DNA from: JBPOFM01 sp051252455
GTDB taxonomy: Bacteria > Bacteroidota > Bacteroidia > Flavobacteriales > Flavobacteriaceae
Length of the DNA stretch: 64,000 nucleotides
Assembly: GCA_051252455.1 (NCBI GenBank)
Contig: JBPOFM010000001.1
Location: 744,001-808,000 of the forward strand
Direction: 5' to 3'
Shown here: positions 17,656 through 26,311 of the stretch, piece by piece
Position numbering within the stretch: the stretch's first letter is position 1
Layout: each line of letters begins with the position of its first letter
Made by a program: the position numbers and the translations under genes
Notes under the pieces: generated by a model
Databases searched by the model: none
What the model was told of the DNA's origin: nothing
Seen by the model: the letters and a program-made list of their open reading frames with translations, nothing else

Positions 17656-17728
17656 TCTGGAAAGCAAGACTCGAACTTGCAACCTCTCGCATCCAAAGCG
17701 AGTAAACGACCAATCGTTATGTTTCCAG
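17656..17728 (-). tRNA. unusual tRNA-Pro(TGG)-like gene beside rtcB
   Basis: The 73-base cloverleaf has acceptor CTGGAAA/TTTCCAG with A73, anticodon stem CTCGC/GCGAG with loop TTTGGAT (anticodon TGG), variable loop AGGTT and T arm GCAAG/CTTGC with loop TTCGAGT. C1:G72 and A73 fit proline identity. Several near-invariant positions are altered: C8 instead of U8, G14 instead of A14 (a possible compensating C8-G14 pair), C21 instead of A21, a weak 3-bp D stem, and A37 instead of the G37 expected in proline tRNAs. It may be a decoy, sensor or substrate tRNA rather than a normal translator, though function in decoding cannot be excluded. Confidence 0.75.
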
Positions 17729-17757
17729 AATTATTATTTTAAAGAACTTTTTATGAA

Positions 17758-17786
17758 GCTCCACCAGCTTCCTCGTCTGGTGGAGC
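17758..17786 (-). other. GC-rich 10-bp hairpin upstream of the tRNA pair
   Basis: GCTCCACCAG and CTGGTGGAGC pair perfectly around a 9-base loop, in otherwise AT-rich DNA. On the minus strand it follows the 107-residue gene and precedes the two tRNA genes by 29 bases. No T-run follows it, so it is not a standard terminator. It may be a processing signal or part of a further structured RNA. Confidence 0.5.
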
Positions 17787-17887
17787 ACTACTTTCGAAAT
17801 CTTGTTTAAGTAGATTTCTTTATGATTACTCTACAAATATTTCACGCCATTGCGCAATGTTTTTGCGTAGTAAAAATAATTTTGAAA

Positions 17888-18211
17888 TTATTTTTGTTTT
17901 AGGATCATTTCGTATTGTTTATCCCTGTGGTCTCTTTCGCCCATAGGACTTCCCTTGAAGGTTTCAATATTTATAAACCCATTGGATTCCGTGATTAAAG
18001 AGTCTGATTCTTTAACAGCTCCAGCGTTCTTATTGCCATAATCTCCTGTCAATTTTTTGGTGGCAGGGTCAATGTCGCCCCAAAGTTTATCTGGTTTTCC
18101 ATTGTCTATGACTTCTACGAAATATGTGATTCCCGTAATTTTCGAACTCACAACAAATCGTCCTGTTTCCTCTGTTTTTGATAGGAATCGTTTGAGTAAT
18201 TCTTGTTTCAT
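17888..18211 (-). CDS. 107-residue hypothetical protein upstream of the rtcB tRNAs
   Basis: A small soluble protein starting MKQELLKRFLSKTEETGRF. The sequence alternates charged and hydrophobic residues, with KITGITYFVEVIDNGK and KLWGDIDPATKKLTGDYGNKNAG, suggesting a compact beta-rich domain. No signal peptide, membrane segment or known catalytic motif was recognised. It lies 23 bases after the TPR gene and upstream of the hairpin, the tRNA pair and rtcB, all on the minus strand, so a shared transcript is likely. A role in RNA repair is only a context inference. Confidence 0.7.
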   Translation of the reverse strand: MKQELLKRFLSKTEETGRFVVSSKITGITYFVEVIDNGKPDKLWGDIDPATKKLTGDYGNKNAGAVKESDSLITESNGFINIETFKGSPMGERDHRDKQYEMILKQK

Positions 18212-18234
18212 GATGGTTCTATTTTAAATGATTA

Positions 18235-18774
18235 TTACTTCTTTTTTTTCGACTTCTTGCTTTTTTTATTTTTACGGGACGCCTTTTTATTTGGTTTGAT
18301 TTTGTCCTTGATTCTTGAAATTTCAGAATCTATAAACGAATCAAACTGATTGTTGTAAACTAACAACTTCGCTTTTTTAAAGTTTTTCAATGCTTTTTTA
18401 AATTCTTCACGACATTCAAAAAGTTGCGCTTGCAAGACTAAAAGTTCGCCTTTACCGACGGCTTTTACGGTTTTTGCAAAGTCAATCAACTTTTGAGCTT
18501 CGTCATAATCCTCGTTCCAGAGTAATACCAAAATGTATCTTGGATATACTTTTATGAAATCCATTTTATTCGCCAATGCTTCGGCATAGTAGTGTTTGGC
18601 TTTTTCATAATCACCAAATTGCTCTGCTTGCAAACGTCCCACGAGAAATAAAGCGTAGGCATTATTAGCCTCGTAGGACAAAGCGTAATTCAGATTTTCA
18701 ACGGTTTCTTCCAAATTGTATGGATAGGCATCGATGGCTTTTAGCACGTAGTTGTTTAACAAATTCGTGTCCAT
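18235..18774 (-). CDS. TPR-repeat protein with a lysine-rich tail
   Basis: A 179-residue protein made of helical tetratricopeptide-like repeats over residues 10-150. Examples are ALFLVGRLQAEQFGDYEKAKHYYAEAL and the later EEFKKALKNFKKAK, with the usual Ala/Gly/Leu spacing. The last 30 residues are almost all Lys, Asn, Ser and Arg, a tail that could bind nucleic acid. It is the first gene of the minus-strand run leading to the 107-residue protein, two tRNAs and rtcB. TPRs mediate protein contacts, so an adaptor role is plausible but unproven. Confidence 0.75.
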   Translation of the reverse strand: MDTNLLNNYVLKAIDAYPYNLEETVENLNYALSYEANNAYALFLVGRLQAEQFGDYEKAKHYYAEALANKMDFIKVYPRYILVLLWNEDYDEAQKLIDFAKTVKAVGKGELLVLQAQLFECREEFKKALKNFKKAKLLVYNNQFDSFIDSEISRIKDKIKPNKKASRKNKKSKKSKKKK

Positions 18775-19279
18775 TGTTTTAATGTATTAATGATTTGATA
18801 TACGTCTGATTTCAAGAATTAACTTGAATCGATCTAAAATTTTTTAACTGTTTTTGGAAATTGATGTAGCAGGTTTGCTAACGTCTGAAAACAAAAAATC
18901 CGAAACAGTTTTCATTTGCTTCGGATTTTTCATTTATAATTTGAAAAGTATATCTAACGATACGCTCGAAGCACCTCAAAAGGCAGAAACCCTTTTGGAA
19001 AGTCTTGATATGATATAGATAAACACATAGCTTCGATTTTTGTTAAACTTATTTTTTGCTTTATTGCGATGCAAAGATTGGGATAAAAATTCCAATAATC
19101 AAAATTTATTTTTCAGGTCAGCTCAATTTCAAGCCCTTAATACGTAGTATTAAAAATTTTTGAAAAAAGCAAATAATTTTCTAAAAGCGATTTTTATTTT
19201 TAGTTATTTCCAAGGTGCGCATGATAATTGCGTAGTTATTTTTTATATTTATTTCAATATTAAAACTCTGTTTAAATTA
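18775..19279. other. 505-base divergent intergenic region with structured elements
   Basis: This gap separates the divergent TPR and CAP-domain genes. It contains a terminator-like hairpin (18894-18930) with no gene clearly ending at it, and a second hairpin, CAAAAGG/CCTTTTG (18977-18997). A 29-codon minus-strand frame at 18844-18933 spans the first hairpin but has no support. A small non-coding RNA in 18800-18930 is possible. Confidence 0.5.
18894..18930. terminator. orphan terminator-like hairpin
   Basis: AAAAATCCGAA and TTCGGATTTTT form an 11-bp stem around a 15-base loop, with A- and T-rich flanks that would allow termination on either strand. Both neighbouring protein genes point away from it, so its transcript is unidentified. 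Confidence 0.6.
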
Positions 19280-21583
19280 ATGAGAAATATCTTCATTTTT
19301 TGTCTTCTAAATTTTGTTATCATTCAAAATATGAATGCTCAAATGACACCTTCCGATAAGGTCAGAGTTTCTGAATTTTTGTCTGAATATGTCAATGAAT
19401 TGCGAATTGAAAAAGGCTTGTTTCCATTAAAAAAATCTGAAGATTTATCAAGGGCAGCGGAATTACATTCTGATTATATGTCTGACCGAAATTCGTTGAC
19501 ACACATCGAGATAAAAACAGATTTTCCAAATCCTGAAGATAGAGTTCATAATTTTAACAGAGAGTTCATTGGTGTTGGCGAAAATGTGCTGTTTACGAAA
19601 CCAAAAACCTTCCCATTAAATGATAGTGAATTGAAAAAATTGGCATTTGAGATGTTTCGGTCTTGGAAAGCTTCTGCTGGTCATTATGCCAATATGGTAT
19701 CTCCAGAATATATCTATGGCGACTTTGGCTTTTCTTATCAAGAAAAATCGAGACGCGTCTATGCAACCCAGGTTTTTGCCAAAAAAGGATACATCATTGA
19801 AGGCCAATTGTCCCAAAATGCCTTTTCGATTAAAGCAAGTGATGAATCTTGTGATGATTTAATTGGTAACAGGGGAAACCTCGTCGTCAATATTGGAAAC
19901 TCTATTTCAATTGAAAACAATGAAGTCTTTTTGAGTCATCATAACCTTCAGACCATAAAAGGAATTTTCGAAAATCAAAACGATGGAATCGCAATCGATT
20001 TGGTGACACGAAATCAGATGCCATGCGACGCTGAAAACAGACTTGATTTATCTGAGATTTATGAAGGTGTCTTACTAAAACCTGTTTATAGAGATCCTAT
20101 TTTTTCGGGAAATAGTGCACAAAATCCAAATCGATTGGTCGTTGCTTTAGGCAAAATACCCAAAGAGTTACAGGGTAAAGAAGTTAGCCCAAATATCATT
20201 TTAATCAAAGAGGGAAGAAAGTGCAGTTATGCCGTTCCTTCCATGGTACCAAGTCGAGGTTATGAATTGAGACCAATTGAACCTTTAATTATAAATCCGG
20301 AAATTCAATTGAAAATGGAAGGCATTAATGGCATTATGGATGTCGAATTTGACTTTGCAAGTGGAAAAATAACACCTTTAAAAAATCCTAACATCAATTT
20401 GGAAGAAATAAAAATTCATTCCATTGATATCAAAAGTTTTACCTCTGTCGATGGAAATGAAACTGCAAACGAACTATTACACAATGCACGCGCTCGTTAC
20501 ATTCAAGAATTTTTGTTCTCAAAATTGAATAATGCTTCAATTCCAATGACAATTGATGCCAAAGAAAATTGGGAACTTTGCTTTTATCATTTGGAAATTT
20601 TGGGTCTTGATGAGACTTTAAAACAAGATAAATTAGCGATTCGAAATTACATTCAAAATCATAAAGATGCCAATTGGGAAGAAGCCTTACAATTTCAAAG
20701 AAAATCGAAGGCCATCCTTTATACTTACGGATCTTGGTCTATTGACGATGCTAATGTGCTGAATTACAACCGAACAGATGCTTTAATAACAAAGAACTAT
20801 AAATTGGCGAATAAAGTCTTGGCTGAAATGTATGAGAAGGATAACAGTAATCTTTTTCTTAATGAAGAATTCATCATTGATAAATTGTTTGACAAGCAGG
20901 AATTGGTGCAAAATGTTTCGGCATTGCTTTTAAAGGATATTTATAATTTTAAACTTGACAATGTGGTTTTCTTCGTGAGAAATTGGCTTTCAAAACCAGA
21001 ATTGCTCTCCGCGGAAGCTCAAAAGAATCTTCTCAATTTATACACAATTACAAGCCGTCAGCTATTACGGAATTGGGACAGTAGCACAGAAGATTTTTCA
21101 AAGGTCATGCATCCGTCAAAATTGGAGCCACTATTCATTAAATATAAATCTAAAGATGTGGTAAATCCTTTGTTTTTAAATTTTCACATGGCAGCGATTC
21201 AATATTATGGACAAATAAATGAGACTGATAAAATCGTAGAATCGTTCAATTTTATCATCAAATATTTCCGAAATGAAGCTATAGATATTGAAGATGATAT
21301 TGCTTTGTGTCTGTTTTTCAATAGTTGGAGCAGATATGATTTGACTTTGGAATCCTTGTGGAAACGCTATGAGTACGATGAGCTCAATGAGGAGTCTTGC
21401 TTTATTTTTGCGAAGACATTGGTGGCCTATAAGAATGATAAATATCGCGGAGAGACATTTGACATTCATAAGATTGCCATAAAATTTAATCAAAAAAGAT
21501 GGTGCGAATGGATTGATGCTGATTTTCAAAATTTAAGAAATGAAGGTGTAAAAAACCTATTCTGTAATACCTGTAAAAAATAG
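19280..21583 (+). CDS. exported CAP-domain (SCP/PR-1-like) protein
   Basis: A 767-residue secreted protein. The start MRNIFIFCLL gives a signal peptide ending near MNAQ; a longer in-frame start 40 codons upstream was rejected because it would bury the signal. Residues about 25-180 form a CAP domain: LRIEKGLFPLKKSEDLSRAA, a conserved HSDYM histidine region, and GENV with a later GHYANMVSPEY. The rest (200-767) has no motif I recognise, though part looks helical. The stop lies 2 bases before the WYL-oxygenase gene, so they are probably co-transcribed, which is odd for an exported and a regulatory protein. Confidence 0.8.
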   Translation: MRNIFIFCLLNFVIIQNMNAQMTPSDKVRVSEFLSEYVNELRIEKGLFPLKKSEDLSRAAELHSDYMSDRNSLTHIEIKTDFPNPEDRVHNFNREFIGVGENVLFTKPKTFPLNDSELKKLAFEMFRSWKASAGHYANMVSPEYIYGDFGFSYQEKSRRVYATQVFAKKGYIIEGQLSQNAFSIKASDESCDDLIGNRGNLVVNIGNSISIENNEVFLSHHNLQTIKGIFENQNDGIAIDLVTRNQMPCDAENRLDLSEIYEGVLLKPVYRDPIFSGNSAQNPNRLVVALGKIPKELQGKEVSPNIILIKEGRKCSYAVPSMVPSRGYELRPIEPLIINPEIQLKMEGINGIMDVEFDFASGKITPLKNPNINLEEIKIHSIDIKSFTSVDGNETANELLHNARARYIQEFLFSKLNNASIPMTIDAKENWELCFYHLEILGLDETLKQDKLAIRNYIQNHKDANWEEALQFQRKSKAILYTYGSWSIDDANVLNYNRTDALITKNYKLANKVLAEMYEKDNSNLFLNEEFIIDKLFDKQELVQNVSALLLKDIYNFKLDNVVFFVRNWLSKPELLSAEAQKNLLNLYTITSRQLLRNWDSSTEDFSKVMHPSKLEPLFIKYKSKDVVNPLFLNFHMAAIQYYGQINETDKIVESFNFIIKYFRNEAIDIEDDIALCLFFNSWSRYDLTLESLWKRYEYDELNEESCFIFAKTLVAYKNDKYRGETFDIHKIAIKFNQKRWCEWIDADFQNLRNEGVKNLFCNTCKK

Positions 21584-21585
21584 CT

Positions 21586-23310
21586 ATGGCAGTCAGCAAA
21601 AACGCACTAATAAGATACAAAACCATCGACAAATGTCTGCAAAATAATTTTCGGGATTGGACGCTGGATGACCTAATTGAAGCAGTTTCAAATGCGCTTT
21701 ATGAATATGAAGGAAAAGATGTGGATGTCAGCAAACGCACCGTTCAGTTGGACATTCAAATGATGCGAAGTGATAAGTTGGGCTACAATGCGCCAATAGT
21801 CGTCTATGACCGAAAATTTTATAAATATGAAGATTCGGATTATAGCATTACGAATAGCCCAATCTCCAATCAGGATTTATCAAAATTATCGGAAGCCGTG
21901 TCGTTTTTAAAGCAATTTCAAGGTTTTTCGCATTTTAAGGAATTAGGAAGCATGGTTCAGAAATTGGAAGACCATGTTTACACGCAAAAAACTCAAGAAA
22001 AATCGCTGATAGATTTCGAGAAAAACGACAATCTAAAAGGTCTGGAGTTTTTAGATGAACTATATCAATTTATTCTTAAAAAACAGGCCATCGAAATTAC
22101 CTACCAATCCTTTAAAGCGCGCCAACAACAGACTTTTTGTTTTCATCCCTATTTGTTGAAGGAATTTAAAAATCGTTGGTTTATCATTGGGAAAAAACAC
22201 AAAACTGAAGGTTTTATGAATTTGGCGTTAGATCGAATCATTTCACTATCAAATAGTAAAAAAACCTATGATTTAGATGCTAATTTTGATGCGTCAACCT
22301 ATTATAAAAACGTGATTGGCGTATCAGTAAGTCCACAAATGGAAACGGAAAAAGTCATTCTTCACGTTAATCACAAACATGCGCCTTATGTGGCAACCAA
22401 ACCTTTGCACGCTTCACAACAGGAAATTGCACGCGATAATTATGGTGTGACCTTTTCTTTGGATGTCCAGCACAATTTTGAACTGGAAAAGGAACTTTTG
22501 GGATTTGGCGAAGGCATCAAAGTCATCGCTCCCGAACGTTTGAAACGCAATATCAAAGACAGATTGTATGAAGCGATTGACTCCTACGAAACCGATATTG
22601 CTGAAAAAGGATTAAAGGCCATTAAAAAACGCTTGACTTATAAGGGTTTTGCGATCTTAAATAAAGTGTATTCTAAAAGGGACGTTCGTAAGTTAAAAAT
22701 GAGATTGGACACTTATATTCGAGAAAACGATGAACAAGCTTTTGGAATGCGAGAAGTTCTGAAAAAACTGCCCGAACTGAAAGAAATTTTATTCAACAGA
22801 AATTTAAAAAAAATAGTGAGAAACATTGATAAAGAGGTCTTTTTAACCAAAGCTATTTATTTTGATAAATCGTCAAAGGATAATTGGTACGTTACTTGGC
22901 ATCAAGACGTTCCGATTAATGTAAAAGAGAAAATTGAAACCACTGGCTTTGGCGCTTGGACTAAAAAAAATGAGGTGATTGGCGTTCGTCCTCCAGAGGA
23001 AATCAGTAAAAATAGCTTCTCAATCAGAATTCATTTGGATGATACCACTTATAAAAATGGTGCTTTAAAAATCATTCCAGGAACACATAATAAAGTGATG
23101 AATGACGAAGAAATCAAGTTAATAAGCTCCAATTCCATTCCTTACGTAAGCGAAGTAGCTTCTGGGGGCTTACAAATTATAAAACCCTTATTGCTGCATG
23201 CCTCTTCGGAATCCATATCTCAAAAAAGACGCCGCGTTCTCCATCTTGTGTTTTCATCTATCGAATTACCAAATGGATTATCCTATTCCGAAAAAGAGTC
23301 CATATTTTAA
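21586..23310 (+). CDS. WYL-domain regulator fused to a phytanoyl-CoA dioxygenase-like domain
   Basis: A 574-residue protein in one uninterrupted frame. Residues 1-75 form a winged-helix-like DNA-binding part (DVSKRTVQLDIQMMR). Residues about 150-335 form a WYL ligand-sensing domain (YQSFKARQQQTFCFHPYLL, NRWFIIGKKH, ALDRI), ending with the WCX-type APERLKRNI. Residues about 350-574 match the PhyH Fe(II)/2-oxoglutarate oxygenase fold: iron ligands His439 and Asp441 in WHQDVP and His538 in LLHAS, and RRR near 549 to bind 2-oxoglutarate. WYL proteins usually bind nucleic-acid ligands or signals and regulate transcription. The two halves are normally separate proteins. It is followed 67 bases later by the polyketide cluster. 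Confidence 0.88.
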   Translation: MAVSKNALIRYKTIDKCLQNNFRDWTLDDLIEAVSNALYEYEGKDVDVSKRTVQLDIQMMRSDKLGYNAPIVVYDRKFYKYEDSDYSITNSPISNQDLSKLSEAVSFLKQFQGFSHFKELGSMVQKLEDHVYTQKTQEKSLIDFEKNDNLKGLEFLDELYQFILKKQAIEITYQSFKARQQQTFCFHPYLLKEFKNRWFIIGKKHKTEGFMNLALDRIISLSNSKKTYDLDANFDASTYYKNVIGVSVSPQMETEKVILHVNHKHAPYVATKPLHASQQEIARDNYGVTFSLDVQHNFELEKELLGFGEGIKVIAPERLKRNIKDRLYEAIDSYETDIAEKGLKAIKKRLTYKGFAILNKVYSKRDVRKLKMRLDTYIRENDEQAFGMREVLKKLPELKEILFNRNLKKIVRNIDKEVFLTKAIYFDKSSKDNWYVTWHQDVPINVKEKIETTGFGAWTKKNEVIGVRPPEEISKNSFSIRIHLDDTTYKNGALKIIPGTHNKVMNDEEIKLISSNSIPYVSEVASGGLQIIKPLLLHASSESISQKRRRVLHLVFSSIELPNGLSYSEKESIF

Positions 23311-23377
23311 GTGATATAGAGCACGTCATTTGTCCAGCAGACCGTATCTTTAGTAAAAATTAATTGCTTAATAGTCT

Positions 23378-24517
23378 TTGGAGTCTTCACAATCTGTTTA
23401 CGATGTTATTATTATTGGTGGTGGTTTGGCTGGTTTATCGGCTGCCATTCATTTACGCAAGCATGATTTCAATGTGTTGCTCATCGAAAAAAACGTCTAT
23501 CCAAAACATAAAGTCTGTGGCGAATATATATCCAATGAAGTGTTGCCGTATTTGGATTATTTAGGAATTGATGTGTTCGCATTAGGTGCAAAAAATATCA
23601 CAAAATTTGAATTGTCCTCTTCAAAAAACAACCTTGTAAAATCAGATTTGCCAATGGGTGGATTTGGCATTAGCCGTTGCACTTTAGACGAAGCACTTTA
23701 TTTAAAAGCGACCGTAAATGGTGTAACAGTGTTGCAGGATACAGTGATGGATGTTCATTTTTTGAATGATAATTTTCAAATTGAAACCAAATCAAATCAA
23801 GAAATAGTATCTAAAGTAGTCATTGGCGCGTACGGAAAACGTAGCTCACTCGATGTTAAATTGAATAGAAATTTTATTAAGAAAAAATCGCCCTATTTGG
23901 CTGTCAAAACCCATGCGAAAGGTGATTTTCCCGAAAATGTAGTGGCATTGCACAATTTTGAAGGTGGTTATTGTGGTGTCTCAAAAGTGGAAGATAATCA
24001 CGTCAATATTTGTTATATTACCGATTTTGAAGCGTTCAAAAAATTCAAGAGTATTGAAGAATTTCAAAAGGAAGTGGTTTTCAAAAACAACTATTTGAAA
24101 TCTATTTTCGAAACCACTGATCCTGTTTTTGAAGCACCTTTAACGATAAGTCAAATCTCCTTTGACAGTAAATCTCCAGTTGAAAATCATATGTTGATGT
24201 GTGGTGATTCTGCAGGCATGATTCACCCATTGTGTGGTAATGGTATGAGTATGGCGATACGAAGTGCACAATTAGCATCTGACCTCATTATTAACTATCT
24301 TAATAAGAAAATCGAATCGCGCGCTCTTTTGGAGAAAAGCTATACAAATAGTTGGAACAAAAACTTCGGTAGTCGTTTGAAAGTTGGTCATTTTGTGGCA
24401 AATGTTTTCAGAAATAACCAATTGGCAGACACATCCATAGCACTTCTAAAAACGATGCCGTTTTTGATCCCTATGATTATCAAACGAACACACGGTAAAA
24501 CTATGATTGTGAAATGA
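23378..24517 (+). CDS. FAD-dependent oxidoreductase of the polyketide cluster
   Basis: A 379-residue flavoprotein of the geranylgeranyl-reductase/UbiH-like class. The Rossmann motif IIIGGGLAGLSAAIHL is near the start, then HKVCGEYISNEVLPYL, then GDSAGMIHPLCGNGMSMAI, the second FAD-binding motif. A TTG at 23378 is the only usable start: a stop is directly upstream and the FAD motif begins within ten codons. Such enzymes hydroxylate aromatic rings or reduce polyprenyl double bonds. Next to a methyltransferase and a type III PKS, ring hydroxylation or quinone formation is likely, as in the SrsA-SrsB-SrsC phenolic-lipid pathway. The last 4 bases overlap the methyltransferase gene. Confidence 0.85.
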   Translation: MESSQSVYDVIIIGGGLAGLSAAIHLRKHDFNVLLIEKNVYPKHKVCGEYISNEVLPYLDYLGIDVFALGAKNITKFELSSSKNNLVKSDLPMGGFGISRCTLDEALYLKATVNGVTVLQDTVMDVHFLNDNFQIETKSNQEIVSKVVIGAYGKRSSLDVKLNRNFIKKKSPYLAVKTHAKGDFPENVVALHNFEGGYCGVSKVEDNHVNICYITDFEAFKKFKSIEEFQKEVVFKNNYLKSIFETTDPVFEAPLTISQISFDSKSPVENHMLMCGDSAGMIHPLCGNGMSMAIRSAQLASDLIINYLNKKIESRALLEKSYTNSWNKNFGSRLKVGHFVANVFRNNQLADTSIALLKTMPFLIPMIIKRTHGKTMIVK

Positions 24518-25224
24518 GTCGATTGGTGAACACAAAATATCGCACGAATGATGAGGAACTCATGGACGATTTCTCCATTGACGGCGAACTTTTGCATGAT
24601 ACTTTGGATAAATTGGCTACCATTAATATGTGGTTGGGAGGAAATGGTGTCACAATTAATGGACTAAAACTTCTATTAGATGGACAGCCAAAAAACAAAA
24701 CAATTACAATTATCGATTTAGGTTGTGGTGGTGGAGACATTTTGAGAGATATCGCACAATTCGGACAAAAAGAAGGTTACGATTTTGAGCTCATAGGGAT
24801 TGATGCCAACCAACACGCAACGGCGTATGCCAGTAAATTATCATCCCAATATGAAAACATACGATTTCTCAATTATGACGTTTTTTCGGAAGAATTTAAA
24901 GCTTTAGAATACGATATAGCCATCGCGACCTTGTTTCTGCATCATTTCAAAGAAGATCCGCTTTTAGAATTGATGACCAATTTGTTGAAACGTTCAAAAA
25001 TCGGACTGGTTATTAATGATTTACACCGCAATCGTTTAGCTTATTATTTATTTAAATTGATAACAATTCCAGTTAAAAATAAAATGATTATTGAAGATGG
25101 ACTCACTTCAGTTTTAAGAGGGTTTAAAAAACCAGAATTAGAAGGTCTATCCAATAAGTTGAATGCTAATTACCACATAAAATGGAAATGGGCGTTCCGA
25201 TACCAATGGATATTAAAAAAATAA
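24514..25224 (+). CDS. SAM-dependent methyltransferase of the polyketide cluster
   Basis: A 236-residue class I methyltransferase. The AdoMet motif I is IIDLGCGGGDILRD, with an acidic IGIDAN on strand 2. A LFLHHF segment after motif II matches small-molecule methyltransferases. The likely reaction is O- or C-methylation of the phenolic or pyrone lipid made by the next gene. The ATGA overlap with the oxidoreductase gene and the 1-base gap to the PKS gene indicate translational coupling. Confidence 0.87.
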   Translation: MSRLVNTKYRTNDEELMDDFSIDGELLHDTLDKLATINMWLGGNGVTINGLKLLLDGQPKNKTITIIDLGCGGGDILRDIAQFGQKEGYDFELIGIDANQHATAYASKLSSQYENIRFLNYDVFSEEFKALEYDIAIATLFLHHFKEDPLLELMTNLLKRSKIGLVINDLHRNRLAYYLFKLITIPVKNKMIIEDGLTSVLRGFKKPELEGLSNKLNANYHIKWKWAFRYQWILKK

Positions 25225-25225
25225 T

Positions 25226-26278
25226 ATGAGCGTAAAAATAACATCAGTAGCCAAGCAATTACCCAAATATTCAAGGGAAACCAAAGACATTATTCCTTTT
25301 TTGAATCTGTGGATGACAGGTCAGGAGGACCGATTTCAGAGGAAAGTCATCAAACTATTTCAAGGTGCTGGTGTGGACAGACGCTATTCCATCATGGATC
25401 CAGAGGAGGTTTTCACCAACACTTCTTTTGAAGAAAAAAATGATATTTATACACGCGAAGTTATCAAATTGGGAGAACAAGCCTTACTGAAATCATTAGA
25501 AAAAGCGAATTTAAAGTCATCAGATATTGACTATATTATTACCGTCAGTTGCACTGGAATTATGATTCCGTCGCTGGATGCCTATCTCATTAATAGTTTA
25601 AAAATGCGACAAGATATCGTGCGACTTCCTGTCACAGAAATGGGTTGTGCTGCAGGCGTTTCAGGAATAATTTACGCGAAGAATTTTCTAAAAGCGAATC
25701 CAAATAAGCGGGCAGCTGTAGTTGCAGTAGAGTCACCAACTGCCACGTTTCAATTAGATGATTATTCCATGGCAAACATCGTAAGTGCTGCCATTTTTGG
25801 AGATGGAGCTGCAAGTGTCATTTTATCGTCTTATGAAAATGAAGAAGGTCCTGAAATTATAGATGAAGCCATGTATCATTTTTATGATTCCGAAACGATG
25901 ATGGGGTTTAAATTGGTCAATTCGGGGTTGCAAATGATTTTGGATAAAGCCGTGCCTGAAACTATTTCAAAGCATTTTCCTCAAATCGTACATCCATTTT
26001 TAGAACGAAATAATATAAATATCAATGATGTGCACCATTTGATTTTTCATCCAGGAGGAAAAAAAATTGTCCAGACTGTGGAAGAATTGTTCGGTTCCCT
26101 TGGAAAAAACATAGATGATACTAAAGAAGTTCTTAAATTGTATGGCAATATGAGTAGCGCAACCGTTTTGTATGTGCTCGAGCGTTTTATGGATAAACAA
26201 TTACCAAAAGGCGATATCGGACTGATGTTGAGTTTTGGTCCTGGTTTTTCGGCGCAACGAATATTACTAAAATGGTAA
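25226..26278 (+). CDS. type III polyketide synthase
   Basis: A 350-residue chalcone/stilbene-synthase-superfamily enzyme that extends an acyl starter with malonyl-CoA and cyclises the product without an ACP. The Cys-His-Asn triad is complete: Cys141 in EMGCAAG, His275 in IFHPGG and Asn308 in YGNMSS. Bacterial relatives make alkylresorcinols or alkylpyrones from long-chain acyl starters. The neighbouring methyltransferase and flavoprotein match tailoring of such lipids. The starter is probably made by the downstream acyl-chain genes. Product identity is not known. Confidence 0.94.
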   Translation: MSVKITSVAKQLPKYSRETKDIIPFLNLWMTGQEDRFQRKVIKLFQGAGVDRRYSIMDPEEVFTNTSFEEKNDIYTREVIKLGEQALLKSLEKANLKSSDIDYIITVSCTGIMIPSLDAYLINSLKMRQDIVRLPVTEMGCAAGVSGIIYAKNFLKANPNKRAAVVAVESPTATFQLDDYSMANIVSAAIFGDGAASVILSSYENEEGPEIIDEAMYHFYDSETMMGFKLVNSGLQMILDKAVPETISKHFPQIVHPFLERNNININDVHHLIFHPGGKKIVQTVEELFGSLGKNIDDTKEVLKLYGNMSSATVLYVLERFMDKQLPKGDIGLMLSFGPGFSAQRILLKW

Positions 26279-26311
26279 TTAATACAGATTGCCACTGTTT
26301 TGAAAAACAAT

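Noticed and set aside
17509..17742. Plus-strand frame over the two tRNA genes
   Set aside because: It lies over the reverse complement of two well-formed tRNAs and has no protein-like character.
18844..18933. 29-codon minus-strand frame over the orphan hairpin
   Set aside because: It is too short, covers a terminator stem and has no supporting context.
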